Positions 33,426 to 42,977 of a stretch of 64,000 nt of DNA are shown here, one piece after another. The translations under genes were made by a program, and so were the position numbers. Every line of letters starts with the position of its first letter. The stretch's first letter is position 1. The notes under the pieces were generated by a model. It was not told the DNA's origin and ran no database searches. It worked only from the letters and a program-made list of their open reading frames with translations. Origin of the DNA: Flavobacterium weaverense (GTDB lineage Bacteria; Bacteroidota; Bacteroidia; Flavobacteriales; Flavobacteriaceae); the NCBI RefSeq assembly GCF_003688495.1, contig NZ_REFH01000007.1, positions 310,001 to 374,000 of the forward strand. The letters are read 5' to 3'.

Positions 33426-34970
33426 ATGAATAAAGAATTAATCATTAGATCTAGTTCTGAAGCCGTAGATTTTGCCTTATTAAAAGATGGAAAACTAATT
33501 GAATTACACAAAGAAGAAGAAGAAAGCAACTTCCAAGTTGGTGATATTTTTATCGCTAAAATAAGGAAGCCAGTTGCAGGACTTAACGCTGCTTTTGTAA
33601 ATGTTGGCTATGAAAAAGATGCCTTTTTACATTATCACGATTTAGGTCCTAATTTAGCTTCCCAATTGAAATTCATAAAACTTGTAAGCGCAGGTAAATT
33701 AAAAGATTTCTCCCTAAAAACCTTTCAGTTTGAAAAAGAAATAGACAAAGATGGTACCATTACTGATGTATTGAGTTCCAATCAATCTGTTTTAGTACAA
33801 GTTGTCAAAGAACCTATATCTACAAAAGGACCAAGAATTAGCGCTGAGCTTTCTCTTGCCGGAAGATTTATAGTTTTGGTTCCGTTTTCTGACCGTGTTT
33901 CTATTTCGCAAAAAATAGAAGACAAAAAAGAAAAGGATCGTTTGAAACGTCTTGTACAATCCATCAAACCAAAAGGATTTGGTGTTATTGTTCGCACAGT
34001 AGCCGAAGGCAAAAGTACAGTAGAATTAGAAAAAGATTTGCAGAACCTGCTAAGCAGATGGACTGCAATGTGTAAAAAATTACCAACTGCTCATCACCCG
34101 TCTAAAGTATTAGGAGAGCTCAATAGAGCATCTTCAATATTGAGAGACGTTTTTAATGATACCTTTAGTGGTATTCAAATTGATGATGAAGAGTTGTACA
34201 ACCAAACAAAGGATTACTTGCAAGAAATTGCACCATCCAAACAATCAATTGTTAAGTTTTATCAATCTAAAGACACTCCAATTTTCGAGAAATATAATAT
34301 AGAGAGACAAATCAAGACTTCTTTTGGAAAAACAGTATCCATGAGTAAGGGAGCGTATCTTATTATTGAACATACTGAAGCGTTACACGTTATCGACGTG
34401 AACAGCGGAAACCGTTCTAATAAGGCAACCAATCAGGAAGATACAGCCATGGAAGTGAATATGATTGCAGCTGCTGAAATCGCTAGACAATTGCGTCTAC
34501 GTGATATGGGTGGTATAATTGTAGTTGATTTTATCGACATGTCTAATCCCGAAAATCGTAAAGTCTTGTTCGATTTCTTGAAAGAAGAAATGAGCGATGA
34601 TAAAGCAAAACACAAAATCTTACCTCCTAGCAAATTTGGATTAGTCCAAATTACCAGACAAAGAGTAAGACCAGAAGTAAATATTAAAACTAGAGAAGAA
34701 GATCCTAACAATGAGAGTGGCGAAATTGAAGCGCCAATTCAAATCATTGATAAGATTAATTTTGATTTAGAAAGAGTTTTAAAGAACCACAAAGATGTTG
34801 TGCTTAACGTACATCCATTTGTGGCCGCATACCTTACCAAAGGTTTTCCATCATTACGTTCAAAATGGTTTCTTGAACATAAAAAGTGGGTGAAAATCAT
34901 ACCTCGTGATGCTTACACGTATTTAGAATATCATTTCTATGACAAAAAAGAAAATGCTGTTATAGATTAA
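33426..34970 (+). CDS. Ribonuclease G/E family endoribonuclease
   Basis: A 514-residue single-strand endoribonuclease of the RNase E/G family, acting in rRNA maturation and mRNA decay. The ATG at 33426 gives the typical MNKELIIRSSSEAVDFALL start; the extra 21 codons upstream look non-coding. An S1-type RNA-binding region covers about 35-130, and the magnesium-binding catalytic region follows with IDVNSG and VVDFIDM. It lacks the long unstructured tail of E. coli RNase E and is nearer in size to RNase G. Confidence 0.94.
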   Translation: MNKELIIRSSSEAVDFALLKDGKLIELHKEEEESNFQVGDIFIAKIRKPVAGLNAAFVNVGYEKDAFLHYHDLGPNLASQLKFIKLVSAGKLKDFSLKTFQFEKEIDKDGTITDVLSSNQSVLVQVVKEPISTKGPRISAELSLAGRFIVLVPFSDRVSISQKIEDKKEKDRLKRLVQSIKPKGFGVIVRTVAEGKSTVELEKDLQNLLSRWTAMCKKLPTAHHPSKVLGELNRASSILRDVFNDTFSGIQIDDEELYNQTKDYLQEIAPSKQSIVKFYQSKDTPIFEKYNIERQIKTSFGKTVSMSKGAYLIIEHTEALHVIDVNSGNRSNKATNQEDTAMEVNMIAAAEIARQLRLRDMGGIIVVDFIDMSNPENRKVLFDFLKEEMSDDKAKHKILPPSKFGLVQITRQRVRPEVNIKTREEDPNNESGEIEAPIQIIDKINFDLERVLKNHKDVVLNVHPFVAAYLTKGFPSLRSKWFLEHKKWVKIIPRDAYTYLEYHFYDKKENAVID

Positions 34971-34974
34971 AACA

Positions 34975-35007
34975 AAACCGCCTCTCGCAAGATTGGCGGT
35001 TTTTTTG
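34975..35007 (+). terminator. Terminator after the RNase G/E gene
   Basis: AAAACCGCC (34975-34983) pairs with GGCGGTTTT (34995-35003) around an 11-base loop and runs into further T, directly after the stop codon. Confidence 0.9.
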
Positions 35008-35125
35008 TGTCTTGTTGTCACTACTTTTTTCAACCTTTCAACCTTTCGAATGCTTAAAGCTTTAGAGTATAACAAATGCTATTTCTAAGTTTCCAAAATA
35101 AATTATTGTTGCTGTGATTTTTATT

Positions 35126-35219
35126 TTTAGGAGCTGTTTCCAGCTATGTGCTATATCTCTTCCTTCGCCTAATGAGGCGATGGAAAAGGATGCCGCTTCT
35201 ATCTGGGCTAGAGCCTAAA
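35126..35219. repeat. Interspersed imperfect palindrome (clear copy)
   Basis: A 94-bp element bounded by TTTAGG (35126-35131) and CCTAAA (35214-35219). Inside are AGCTGTTTCCAGCTATG on the left, a central CGCC/GGCG hairpin, and GCTTCTATCTGGGCTAGAG on the right. The order of parts matches the element at 37519-37610. I recall such elements between genes in many flavobacterial genomes. The rest of the 362-bp gap holds no gene. Confidence 0.6.
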
Positions 35220-35307
35220 TTTCGCAAAATAAAACGTTTTCTGTATGACGATAATATTTATGCAGAGGTGGCTAACTTTTAAGCAAGCTAAGAAATAGTA
35301 GAAACAA

Positions 35308-35332
35308 AAAATGGCGCTATCAGCGCCATTTT
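35308..35332 (-). terminator. Terminator of rpe
   Basis: AAAATGGCGCT (35308-35318) and AGCGCCATTTT (35322-35332) form an 11-bp stem with a 3-base loop. On the minus strand a T run follows. It abuts the rpe stop codon. Confidence 0.92.
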
Positions 35333-35995
35333 CTAGATGCTAGTAAGTTCTTTTAAATCGTGTATGGTTTGCGTTGGATTTTCGGCTTTAAATACAAAGC
35401 TTCCAGCTACTAGAACGTCAGCTCCAGCTTCAACAAGTTGTTTTGCATTTTTGTTAGTAACGCCACCATCAACTTCGATAAGCGTAGTAGCTCCGGTTCT
35501 ATTGATTAATGCTTTTAGCTTTTTAACTTTAGCATAAGTGTTCTCGATGAAAGATTGTCCTCCAAATCCTGGATTTACACTCATGATGCAAACCAAGTCA
35601 ATATCATTTATTACATCCTCTAATAAATCAATATTAGTATGTGGATTGATGGCAACTCCTGCTTTCATTCCTTCTGCTTTGATTGCTTGTAAGGTTCTAT
35701 GAAGGTGAGTGCAAGCTTCATAATGTACGCTTAATATATTTGCACCTAATTCAGCAAATGTTTTAATATAACGATCAGGATCAATTATCATTAAATGAAC
35801 ATCTATGGTTTTAGTAGCATGTTTAGTAATTGCTTCTAAAACTGGCATTCCATAAGAGATATTCGGTACAAAAACACCATCCATAATATCAATATGAAAC
35901 CAGTCTGCTTCAGAATTGTTAATCATTTCAATGTCACGTTGTAAATTTCCAAAATCAGCTGCTAATACCGAAGGTGCAATAAGAGTATTTTTCAT
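35333..35995 (-). CDS. rpe: Ribulose-phosphate 3-epimerase
   Basis: Interconverts ribulose 5-phosphate and xylulose 5-phosphate in the pentose phosphate pathway. The 220-residue TIM barrel has the family markers: the WFHIDIMDGVFVPN metal and acid site, HLMIIDPD, the MSVNPGFGGQSF catalytic loop, and VDGGV near the end with the phosphate-binding AGSFVF. It is a single-gene unit; a TAATTTTG -7-like element lies upstream on the minus strand (36056-36049). Confidence 0.97.
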   Translation of the reverse strand: MKNTLIAPSVLAADFGNLQRDIEMINNSEADWFHIDIMDGVFVPNISYGMPVLEAITKHATKTIDVHLMIIDPDRYIKTFAELGANILSVHYEACTHLHRTLQAIKAEGMKAGVAINPHTNIDLLEDVINDIDLVCIMSVNPGFGGQSFIENTYAKVKKLKALINRTGATTLIEVDGGVTNKNAKQLVEAGADVLVAGSFVFKAENPTQTIHDLKELTSI

Positions 35996-36538
35996 TTGTG
36001 TTGTTGTTTAATCTGTAGTTGAATCAGATTATTAAGTTGTAGTTTCTGCAAAATTAGTTTATTTAAAACGATTGCGAAAGTTTTTTTGTAAAGACAAAAA
36101 TTTCCTTTATTATAAAAGCTCAATGTTAGTAAGTAATGGCTGATAGGTGCGAAAATTGTTTGTTTTTATCCCAATCAATTAGTATTCGAGGGTTTACCCG
36201 AAAGGCCAAGAAATCGTTACAAAAGAGAGCAACAAATGAAGATTCTTCCTTCGTCAGAATGACAAAGTTGGAGAGCTATGATTGCCATAATTACATGGTT
36301 TGCGATCCATATTATATTTTCTTGAATCAACTTGATTTTAATAGCAATGTGTTCATAATTCCACCTTCGGGGGCTAGGGGGATAAAAAAGCAAAACTCCG
36401 GTAATCAGCCGGAGTTTCAATCATCAATCAAAAAACGAACAGTCAATCAAACTGTTGTTCACTGTAAAAATCATAACATTTAAAATTCCAAATCCCATTA
36501 ATTAGAATTTGGAATTTAAAAATTTTGATTTTATATTT
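35996..36538. other. Intergenic region between rpe and rpoD
   Basis: No convincing gene is seen in 543 bp. A 115-codon open frame (36136-36483) has low-complexity, non-protein-like composition and crosses hairpin and repeat-like DNA, including a CCTTCGGGGGCTAGGGGG stretch (about 36363-36380) with a weak relative near 52865-52886. Confidence 0.5.
36393..36417 (-). terminator. Possible terminator downstream of rpoD
   Basis: AAACTCCGG (36393-36401) and CCGGAGTTT (36409-36417) form a 9-bp GC-rich stem; on the minus strand GCTTTTTT follows. It lies about 120 bp after the rpoD stop. Confidence 0.65.
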
Positions 36539-37402
36539 TTATCCTAAATAAGTTTTAAGAATTTTACTTCTTGAAGTATGTTTCAATCTGCGAATTGCTT
36601 TTTCTTTAATTTGACGAACACGCTCACGAGTCAGGTCAAAAGTTTCTCCAATTTCCTCTAAAGTCATTGGGTGTTGATCACCTAAACCAAAGTATAAACG
36701 AACAACATCAGCTTCTCTTGGAGTTAATGTCTCTAATGAACGCTCAATTTCAGTACGTAAAGATTCGTGGATTAATTCTCTATCTGGATTTGGAGACTCA
36801 CCTGAACGTAAAACGTCATAAAGGTTAGAATCTTCTCCTTCTACAAGAGGTGCATCCATTGATAAATGACGGCCAGAGTTTTTCATTGACTCTTTTACGT
36901 CATTTACAGTCATGTCAAGTTCTTTTGCAATTTCCTCAGCAGACGGTGGACGTTCATTAGATTGCTCTAACAAAGCGTACATCTTGTTGATTTTATTGAT
37001 AGAACCAATTTTGTTCAAAGGCAAACGAACGATACGAGATTGCTCAGCAAGAGCTTGTAAAATCGATTGACGAATCCACCAAACTGCATACGAAATGAAT
37101 TTGAAACCACGTGTTTCATCAAAACGTTGTGCTGCTTTAATCAATCCTAAGTTTCCTTCGTTAATTAAATCAGGAAGAGTTAATCCTTGATTTTGGTATT
37201 GTTTAGCCACCGAAACAACGAAACGTAAATTAGCTTTTGTCAATTTTTCTAGGGCTTTTTGATCCCCAGCCTTAATTTTTTGAGCTAATTCTACTTCCTC
37301 GTCAGCTGTAATAAGATCAACTTTTCCAATTTCTTGTAAATATTTGTCTAATGATGCAGTTTCACGATTCGTTACCTGCTTGGTGATTTTAAGTTGTCTC
37401 AT
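36539..37402 (-). CDS. rpoD: Primary RNA polymerase sigma factor (RpoD/SigA)
   Basis: The housekeeping sigma factor that directs RNA polymerase to the TTG/TAnnTTTG promoters of this phylum. At 287 residues it is short and lacks region 1.1 and the long non-conserved insert of proteobacterial sigma-70. Region 1.2 starts near residue 17, region 2 contains [18 protein letters not shown] and [10 protein letters not shown], and region 4 ends in the helix-turn-helix [19 protein letters not shown]. The gene stands alone. Confidence 0.96.
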   Translation of the reverse strand: MRQLKITKQVTNRETASLDKYLQEIGKVDLITADEEVELAQKIKAGDQKALEKLTKANLRFVVSVAKQYQNQGLTLPDLINEGNLGLIKAAQRFDETRGFKFISYAVWWIRQSILQALAEQSRIVRLPLNKIGSINKINKMYALLEQSNERPPSAEEIAKELDMTVNDVKESMKNSGRHLSMDAPLVEGEDSNLYDVLRSGESPNPDRELIHESLRTEIERSLETLTPREADVVRLYFGLGDQHPMTLEEIGETFDLTRERVRQIKEKAIRRLKHTSRSKILKTYLG

Positions 37403-37518
37403 GTTTTTGTGTCCTCAATTTTTAAGTGTACAAATAGTTATACGTACAGAGTTGCAAAAAAGTTACAATAATTTGAAAAGAATTTTTTAATTTTTAATTG
37501 TAGTGAGTTTAAGTATGG

Positions 37519-37610
37519 GCATTACCTGCGGCCCGGGCTATGCGCACTCGCTTTATTGTTTCGCTGCGCTTCACAATAAGAGCTCAAACAATTGCTTCTA
37601 TCCCTAATGC
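37519..37610. repeat. Interspersed imperfect palindrome (second clear copy)
   Basis: Bounded by GCATTA (37519-37524) and TAATGC (37605-37610), with CCCGGGCTATGCGC on the left, a central hairpin TTATTGT/ACAATAA around TCGCTGCGCT, and ATTGCTTCTATCCC on the right. The build matches 35126-35219. It occupies much of the 325-bp gap between rpoD and the BRO-N gene, where no other feature is seen. Confidence 0.55.
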
Positions 37611-37727
37611 AAAATAGAGATGTGATCATGTTTTTTTTTATTCGAAGTCTTGCCGGTATTTTTTAAATCTTTTAAATGTGAGAATGCTTCTTGTTACCGA
37701 CAGTTTTATTTCAAAAATACCATCTTG

Positions 37728-38570
37728 CTATTGTTCTTTTTCCTCAATTAAATTATGGTCTAAAAGTTTTTTTGCTGATAAAGCACTCACTACTTTTTTG
37801 CCTGTTCTAGATTCTAATTCTTTTAAAGCTACTTTAGCGACATTACCGCCTTGTTGGGCTACTTTTTTGCTTTCGCCAAAAGTTTCTGGATTTACTGCTT
37901 GGGAAATATCTTTGGTTGAAGCTTCGGCTAGCATGTTTAAGATCAATTCAGTGTTGGTCATATTATCACGAAGATTCTCTTTTTTCAAACCTTTAAGGAT
38001 TTTATATTCTTTGGTTGTTTTATCTGACCAAGCTTTGGTAATAATATCAGTTAGAATGGCAAATTGAGCTCCTTCTTTTAATCCTTTACTTTTCCATTCA
38101 TCAGTTAATTCTTTTCGAATTTCAATACTCTTTAAGCGTTGATTAATCCAGTTTTCAGAATAACCTAATTGTAGATAATACTCTAAAGCACGATCTATTG
38201 AAAGTTCCGGGTCTTGCATTTCGTCTAATCTTTCGCTGCCGACTTTTGCTAACCAAAGCTTAAATGGCTCTGCTTTAGGAGATGGAATGGACTGTACTAG
38301 TCTTAATAGATTTGTAGTATCAATACAATCAGTTGCATATTTTTTCCCATCTTTCGCTGCAAATTTCAGTTGTACGATATTTTCGTACAACTGACTTCCT
38401 TCTTTAGTAAGTTTCTTTTTTAAATCTGTCCAGTATCTTTTTGGGATAGTACTTTCGGTCAATATTTCTACAACATCCACAATAGAAAAATACCATTTTT
38501 CATCCTCTTCATTCCATATTGAACGTATTTGTTTCTCTTCAAATAATTTCAAGGCAGTTTCTTTTGTCAT
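37728..38570 (-). CDS. BRO-N domain protein (phage antirepressor/DinD-like)
   Basis: A 280-residue soluble protein whose first 110 residues fit the BRO-N fold (SIWNEEDEKWYFSIVDVVEILTES start, then RYWTDLKKKL and DTTNLLRLVQSIPSPKAEPFKLWLAKVG). The remainder, with RLKSIEIRKELTDEWKSKGL and a helical end, resembles stand-alone BRO proteins such as DinD-like products. BRO-N domains bind DNA and occur in phage antirepressors. There is no phage gene nearby, so this is an isolated chromosomal copy or a remnant of past transfer. Function is unknown. Confidence 0.85.
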   Translation of the reverse strand: MTKETALKLFEEKQIRSIWNEEDEKWYFSIVDVVEILTESTIPKRYWTDLKKKLTKEGSQLYENIVQLKFAAKDGKKYATDCIDTTNLLRLVQSIPSPKAEPFKLWLAKVGSERLDEMQDPELSIDRALEYYLQLGYSENWINQRLKSIEIRKELTDEWKSKGLKEGAQFAILTDIITKAWSDKTTKEYKILKGLKKENLRDNMTNTELILNMLAEASTKDISQAVNPETFGESKKVAQQGGNVAKVALKELESRTGKKVVSALSAKKLLDHNLIEEKEQ

Positions 38571-38628
38571 GTTGTTGCAATTTTGAATAGTAAATATAAT
38601 AAATTATCATGCAGTTTTATACATAAAC

Positions 38629-38664
38629 GAAAACCCCAATTCAATTAAATGAATTGGGGTTTTC
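38629..38664 (-). terminator. Terminator of pnp
   Basis: GAAAACCCCAATTCA (38629-38643) and TGAATTGGGGTTTTC (38650-38664) form a perfect 15-bp stem with a 6-base loop, 34 bp after the pnp stop. It may also serve the plus strand. Confidence 0.9.
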
Positions 38665-38697
38665 TATAAATAAACCTTTAGTAAACTTAAGATCTGA

Positions 38698-40839
38698 TTA
38701 CTCTTTTTTCTCCTCACGTGGAGGTCTAGGCATAAGCGCTTTTCTTGACACTTTTTCTTTTCTAGTTTTTGGATCCATACCTAAGTATTTCACTTGAAAC
38801 TCATCGCCCATTTTAACAACATCAGAAACGTTTTCTGTGCGTTCCCATGCAAGCTCAGATACGTGAAGTAATACTTCATTTCCTGGAGCTTCAAGGTATT
38901 CAACTACTGCACCAAAATCAAGCATCTTTATAACTTTTACGTCATAAGCTACATTCATTTGTGGTTTAAAAGTGATAGATTTAATTTTAGCTAATACTGC
39001 TTCAATTCCAGCAGGATCAGTTCCTAAGATTTCAATAACACCTTCTTCAGTAGTAGGATCTTCATTGATAACGATAGTTGTTCCAGTAGTTTTTTGTAAT
39101 TCTTGAATCACTTTTCCTCCAGGTCCAATTAACGCTCCAATAAAAGCATTAGGTATTCTTCTTGTTATGATTTTTGGAGCATATGCTTTAACATCTGCTT
39201 TTGGAGCTGCTAAAGTTTCGATTAATTTTCCAAGAATATGCAAACGACCATCTCTAGCTTGAGCTAAAGCAGCTTCCATAATTTCGTATTTTAAACCGTC
39301 AATTTTAATGTCCATTTGACAAGCTGTAATTCCTTCAGAAGTTCCAGTTACTTTAAAGTCCATGTCTCCTAAGTGATCTTCATCACCAAGAATGTCAGAC
39401 AATACAGCATAACGATCTCCGTCAGTTATTAATCCCATTGCAATTCCAGAAACCGGACGTATCATTTGGATACCTGCATCCATTAATGATAATGTTCCAG
39501 CACAAACAGTTGCCATTGAAGAAGAACCATTAGATTCTAATACTTCAGAAACAACACGAATTGTATAAGGACAATCAGCAGGAATCATGTTTTTTAACGC
39601 TCTTTGCGCTAAATTTCCGTGACCAACTTCTCTTCTTGAAGTTCCTCTTAGTGGGCGAGCTTCTCCTGTTGAAAATGGTGGAAAGTTATAATGCAAGTAG
39701 AATTTTTCTTCTCCTTGTTGAGATGGTGAATCAAGTTGGTTTGCTTCTCTAGAAGTTCCTAAAGTTGCTGTTGCCAATGCTTGAGTTTCTCCACGAGTAA
39801 ACAAAGCTGAACCGTGAACAGATGGTAAATAATCTACTTCACACCAGATATCTCTAATCTCAGTAGTTTTTCTTCCGTCTAAACGAGTTCCTAAATCTAA
39901 AGTTACATTACGAACTGCTTCTTTGTTAGTTTTATAAAAGTATTTAGAAACTAAATCGCCATCAACTGCTAACTCTTCTTCTGTAAATAATGCTTTTACT
40001 TCTTCTTTCACTTCTGCAAATGCAGCAGTACGTTCTTGTTTAGAAGATCCTTTGCTTGCAATAGCGTAAATTTTATCGTAAGATGCTGCTTTTACTTTAG
40101 CGTAAACTGCTTCATCTTCTCTTTCTCCTTCGTAAGTACGAACTTCTTTTTTACCAAAAGCAGCTTGCAAACGCAATTGTGCTGAAATTTGGTTTTTGAT
40201 GTGTTCGTGTGCAAATTTAATTGCTTCTAACATTTCAGCTTCTGAAATTTCTTTCATTTCTCCTTCTACCATTGCGATAGAATCCATAGAAGCTCCAATC
40301 ATCATATCGATGTCAGATAATTCTAATTGAGCACGACTTGGATTGATGATGAATTTTCCATCAACTCTTCCAACTCTAGCTTCAGAAATTAATGTTTCAA
40401 AAGGAATGTCAGACAATGCAAGTGCTGCTGATGCTGCTAGTCCTGCTAATGCATCTGGCATAACATCGTCGTCATGAGACATTAACTGAATCATAACTTG
40501 TACTTCAGCGTGGTAATCACTTGGGAAAAGCGGACGTAAAACACGGTCAACTAATCTCATTGTTAATACTTCGCTATCGCTAGGTCTTGCTTCTCTTTTG
40601 AAAAAACCACCTGGAAAACGACCAGCTGCAGCAAATTTTTCACGATAATCTACCGTTAAAGGTAAAAAATCAATTCCTGGACTTGCTTTTCTTGAAGAAA
40701 CTACTGTTCCTAGAATAACTGTTTTTCCAATTCTAATTACTACAGATCCATCAGCTTGTTTTGCTAAACGACCTGTCTCGATTGTGATGTTTCTTCCATC
40801 ACCTAAATCGATACTTTCTACAAATAATTGTGGAATCAT
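38698..40839 (-). CDS. pnp: Polynucleotide phosphorylase
   Basis: A phosphate-dependent 3' to 5' exoribonuclease of the RNA degradosome. The 713 residues have two RNase PH-like domains (about 12-145 and 320-460), the catalytic [16 protein letters not shown] region near 490, a KH domain (about 560-620, [11 protein letters not shown]), and an S1 domain (about 630-700) before a short basic and acidic tail. It lies 238 bp downstream of rpsO on the same strand, the same pairing as in many bacteria, though a terminator separates them. Confidence 0.97.
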   Translation of the reverse strand: MIPQLFVESIDLGDGRNITIETGRLAKQADGSVVIRIGKTVILGTVVSSRKASPGIDFLPLTVDYREKFAAAGRFPGGFFKREARPSDSEVLTMRLVDRVLRPLFPSDYHAEVQVMIQLMSHDDDVMPDALAGLAASAALALSDIPFETLISEARVGRVDGKFIINPSRAQLELSDIDMMIGASMDSIAMVEGEMKEISEAEMLEAIKFAHEHIKNQISAQLRLQAAFGKKEVRTYEGEREDEAVYAKVKAASYDKIYAIASKGSSKQERTAAFAEVKEEVKALFTEEELAVDGDLVSKYFYKTNKEAVRNVTLDLGTRLDGRKTTEIRDIWCEVDYLPSVHGSALFTRGETQALATATLGTSREANQLDSPSQQGEEKFYLHYNFPPFSTGEARPLRGTSRREVGHGNLAQRALKNMIPADCPYTIRVVSEVLESNGSSSMATVCAGTLSLMDAGIQMIRPVSGIAMGLITDGDRYAVLSDILGDEDHLGDMDFKVTGTSEGITACQMDIKIDGLKYEIMEAALAQARDGRLHILGKLIETLAAPKADVKAYAPKIITRRIPNAFIGALIGPGGKVIQELQKTTGTTIVINEDPTTEEGVIEILGTDPAGIEAVLAKIKSITFKPQMNVAYDVKVIKMLDFGAVVEYLEAPGNEVLLHVSELAWERTENVSDVVKMGDEFQVKYLGMDPKTRKEKVSRKALMPRPPREEKKE

Positions 40840-41042
40840 AAATTTTAATTATTAGTTAAACATGGGTTTTAGTTGTGTTGTAGTTGTTGTTTTGCGTAGT
40901 TAATGCCTAAAACCCAATGAAAAACCAAACTTTTTTTTATTTGTCACTTCTGTAAAGATAATGACTTTGCGGATGAGTCTCAAATATAATCCCTTTTGTG
41001 TCAGGACTTAAATTGCATTATTCGACTCTAAATTGTAAAATA

Positions 41043-41070
41043 AAAAAGAGGCACTTACGCACCTCTTTTT
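41043..41070 (-). terminator. Terminator between rpsO and pnp
   Basis: AAAAAGAGG (41043-41051) pairs with CCTCTTTTT (41062-41070); the minus strand then reads a T run. It lies just after the rpsO stop. Confidence 0.82.
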
Positions 41071-41077
41071 TTATTGA

Positions 41078-41344
41078 TTATTTTCTGATATTCAATACTT
41101 TGATAATTTCACGATATCTGTTGATTTCAGTCTTTTTCAAGTAATCTAACAAAGATCTTCTTTTACCTACTAGCAATACTAACGAACGCTCTGTATTATA
41201 ATCGTGACGATTTTTTTTCAAGTGCTCAGTTAAGTGGCTAATTCTGTAAGTAAACAAAGCTATTTGAGCTTCTGATTTTCCAGTGTTTGTTTTTTCTCCG
41301 TGTTTAGCGAAGATCTCTTCTTTAATCTCTTTAGTTAAATACAT
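41078..41344 (-). CDS. rpsO: 30S ribosomal protein S15
   Basis: uS15 binds the central domain of 16S rRNA early in 30S assembly. At 88 residues it has the usual length. The helical family segments are clear: TGKSEAQIALFTYRISHLTEHLKKNRHDYNTERSLVLLVGKRRSLLDYLKK. A strong promoter precedes it and a terminator follows, so it is probably a single-gene unit ahead of pnp. Confidence 0.97.
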   Translation of the reverse strand: MYLTKEIKEEIFAKHGEKTNTGKSEAQIALFTYRISHLTEHLKKNRHDYNTERSLVLLVGKRRSLLDYLKKTEINRYREIIKVLNIRK

Positions 41345-41400
41345 TCCAATATTTGTTTAATGATTTTTATGTATGTCATACAGCTATTGTAAGACGGATG

Positions 41401-41430
41401 CAAAAGTAATACAAAATTTTGAATTGACAA
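41401..41430 (-). promoter_or_regulatory. Bacteroidota-type promoter for rpsO
   Basis: On the minus strand TTG (41430-41428), 19 bases, then TACTTTTG (41408-41401), a full match to the phylum consensus. The start codon is 57 bp downstream, leaving a leader in which S15 could act on its own mRNA. Confidence 0.75.
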
Positions 41431-41459
41431 TTACAATTAAAGAGTTTTACTTGGTCTTT

Positions 41460-42419
41460 CTAATATGATCCTGCAATCGTAATAGGAATGGTGTAGGAGA
41501 CTCTTACTGGTAAGCCTCTCATTTTTCCTACTGTCCATCCTTCATAGTCTGTTATTACTCGTATTGCTTCTTTATCTAATTCATCATTTATTCCTCTAAT
41601 TATTTTTGAGTCAGTTACGCTCCCGTCTTTTTCTATAATAAATTTTACGATGATTTTTTCGGAAATTTTATTTATTTGAAATTCTCTAGGTACAGTAAAA
41701 TTTTTGCTCACAAAACTGTAAAAATGATTAAGGCCTTTGTCGGGTTTAGGCTTTTCTATTAGTGTAGTGTAATTTCGTTCTATGTTATTGGAATCGGTTG
41801 ATGTTCCTGAAACAAGCTTTCCTTTAGTGTAAAATTCGATAATTTTAATACCCTGTTTTAAGCTAGATCCTGTCCATTTCCCTTCTCTTAAGCCATTCTT
41901 AATTAATCCTATTAAAAAAGTTCCCTCTAAGTCAAACCCTCGATATTCACCATTACCATCAACGACTTTTTGCTGACGTTCTTTATTCCAAAATTCAATT
42001 ACTTTATAATTAACAGCAAGGTTTCCTTCGTTTTCTAGATATTCAATTTCTAAACGAAGGGCTCCATCATCAAAATAATTAAATTCTTTCCCTATTTTTT
42101 TTTTGTCCTTATAGTTTGAAATAGATTTCTTTTTTCCGTTTTCGTAATAAGTAATAAATGCACCGTCCATTTCCATATAATCTCTATTTTTAGACAGAAC
42201 TTTCATTTTGATGTTTCCAGATTTGTAGTAATCATTTATTTCATAATGATCGCTGTCAGAGGAGTAGTTTCTTATAATTCTATACGAAGTATGATGATCC
42301 TCTACTGTTTCGTTTCCAGATGAATCGAGGAAGATTTTTTTACTAACAATTTTAGGTACTTGCGAGAATGCTAAACTTGTACTGAATATTAGTATAAATA
42401 TATAAAGCTTTTTTTTCAT
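41460..42419 (-). CDS. Exported MORN-repeat and TonB C-terminal domain protein
   Basis: A 319-residue exported protein. A signal peptide covers about 1-19 (ends FSQ). The middle has MORN/YwqK-like repeats of the type YYENGKKK and FDDGALRLEIEY between about 60 and 210. The last 90 residues resemble the TonB carboxy domain (FIIEKDGSVTDSKIIRG...DKEAIRVI). There is no membrane anchor beyond the signal, so it is not a classical energy transducer; a periplasmic role is likely. It is transcribed after the GAF gene on the same strand. Confidence 0.82.
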   Translation of the reverse strand: MKKKLYIFILIFSTSLAFSQVPKIVSKKIFLDSSGNETVEDHHTSYRIIRNYSSDSDHYEINDYYKSGNIKMKVLSKNRDYMEMDGAFITYYENGKKKSISNYKDKKKIGKEFNYFDDGALRLEIEYLENEGNLAVNYKVIEFWNKERQQKVVDGNGEYRGFDLEGTFLIGLIKNGLREGKWTGSSLKQGIKIIEFYTKGKLVSGTSTDSNNIERNYTTLIEKPKPDKGLNHFYSFVSKNFTVPREFQINKISEKIIVKFIIEKDGSVTDSKIIRGINDELDKEAIRVITDYEGWTVGKMRGLPVRVSYTIPITIAGSY

Positions 42420-42447
42420 ATTCAGTTATCCAAAGGACTATAACAAG

Positions 42448-42903
42448 TTAATAAAGTTCTGCTATCTCTTGATTAACAAATTCTAAGAAACGTTCATCCT
42501 CTTCTGTAAAAGGATTAATAACATGACTATCAATATCTATTTGCCCTATATTTTCACCATTTACAAATAATGGAACCACAATTTCAGACTTTACCGTAAA
42601 ACTGCACGCTATATAATTGTCTTGAGCAGCCACATCCGGCACAACAAAATTATTGTTAGAAACTGCAACTTGTCCACATATTCCTTTTCCAAAAGGTATT
42701 ACAGTGTGATCTGTTTCTGCTCCTACATATGGTCCTAGATGCAATGTTTTTGTCTCGTGATTAGCAAAATAGAATCCCACCCAGTTATAATAGGAGATAG
42801 AATCACTTAATAGTTGGCAAATGTTTAAAAGCTTTTCGTCACGTGAAAGACTAGTGTTTAAAGTTATTTCGGTTACTTTTGGTTGTAATTCTTGAAATGT
42901 CAT
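42448..42903 (-). CDS. GAF domain protein, free methionine-R-sulfoxide reductase-like
   Basis: A 151-residue single GAF domain of the fRMsr (YebR) type, which reduces free methionine-R-sulfoxide. The family markers NWVGFYF, IPFGKGICGQVA, PDV and SEIVVPLFVNGENIGQIDIDSH are present. Two of the three cysteines of the E. coli enzyme are kept (G-I-C-G and I-A-C-S); the first, which lies before the IPFGKG segment, is absent. Activity with two cysteines is plausible, as the recycling cysteine is the variable one. Confidence 0.88.
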   Translation of the reverse strand: MTFQELQPKVTEITLNTSLSRDEKLLNICQLLSDSISYYNWVGFYFANHETKTLHLGPYVGAETDHTVIPFGKGICGQVAVSNNNFVVPDVAAQDNYIACSFTVKSEIVVPLFVNGENIGQIDIDSHVINPFTEEDERFLEFVNQEIAELY

Positions 42904-42977
42904 CGTTTTGTTTTTATTTTGTAAAAGTATTTAAAGTAATTTCAAATAATAAATAAATTCGTTTAAAATAACAGCCT

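Noticed and set aside
36136..36483. 115-codon open frame between rpe and rpoD
   Set aside because: Composition is not protein-like and it crosses hairpin and repeat-like DNA.
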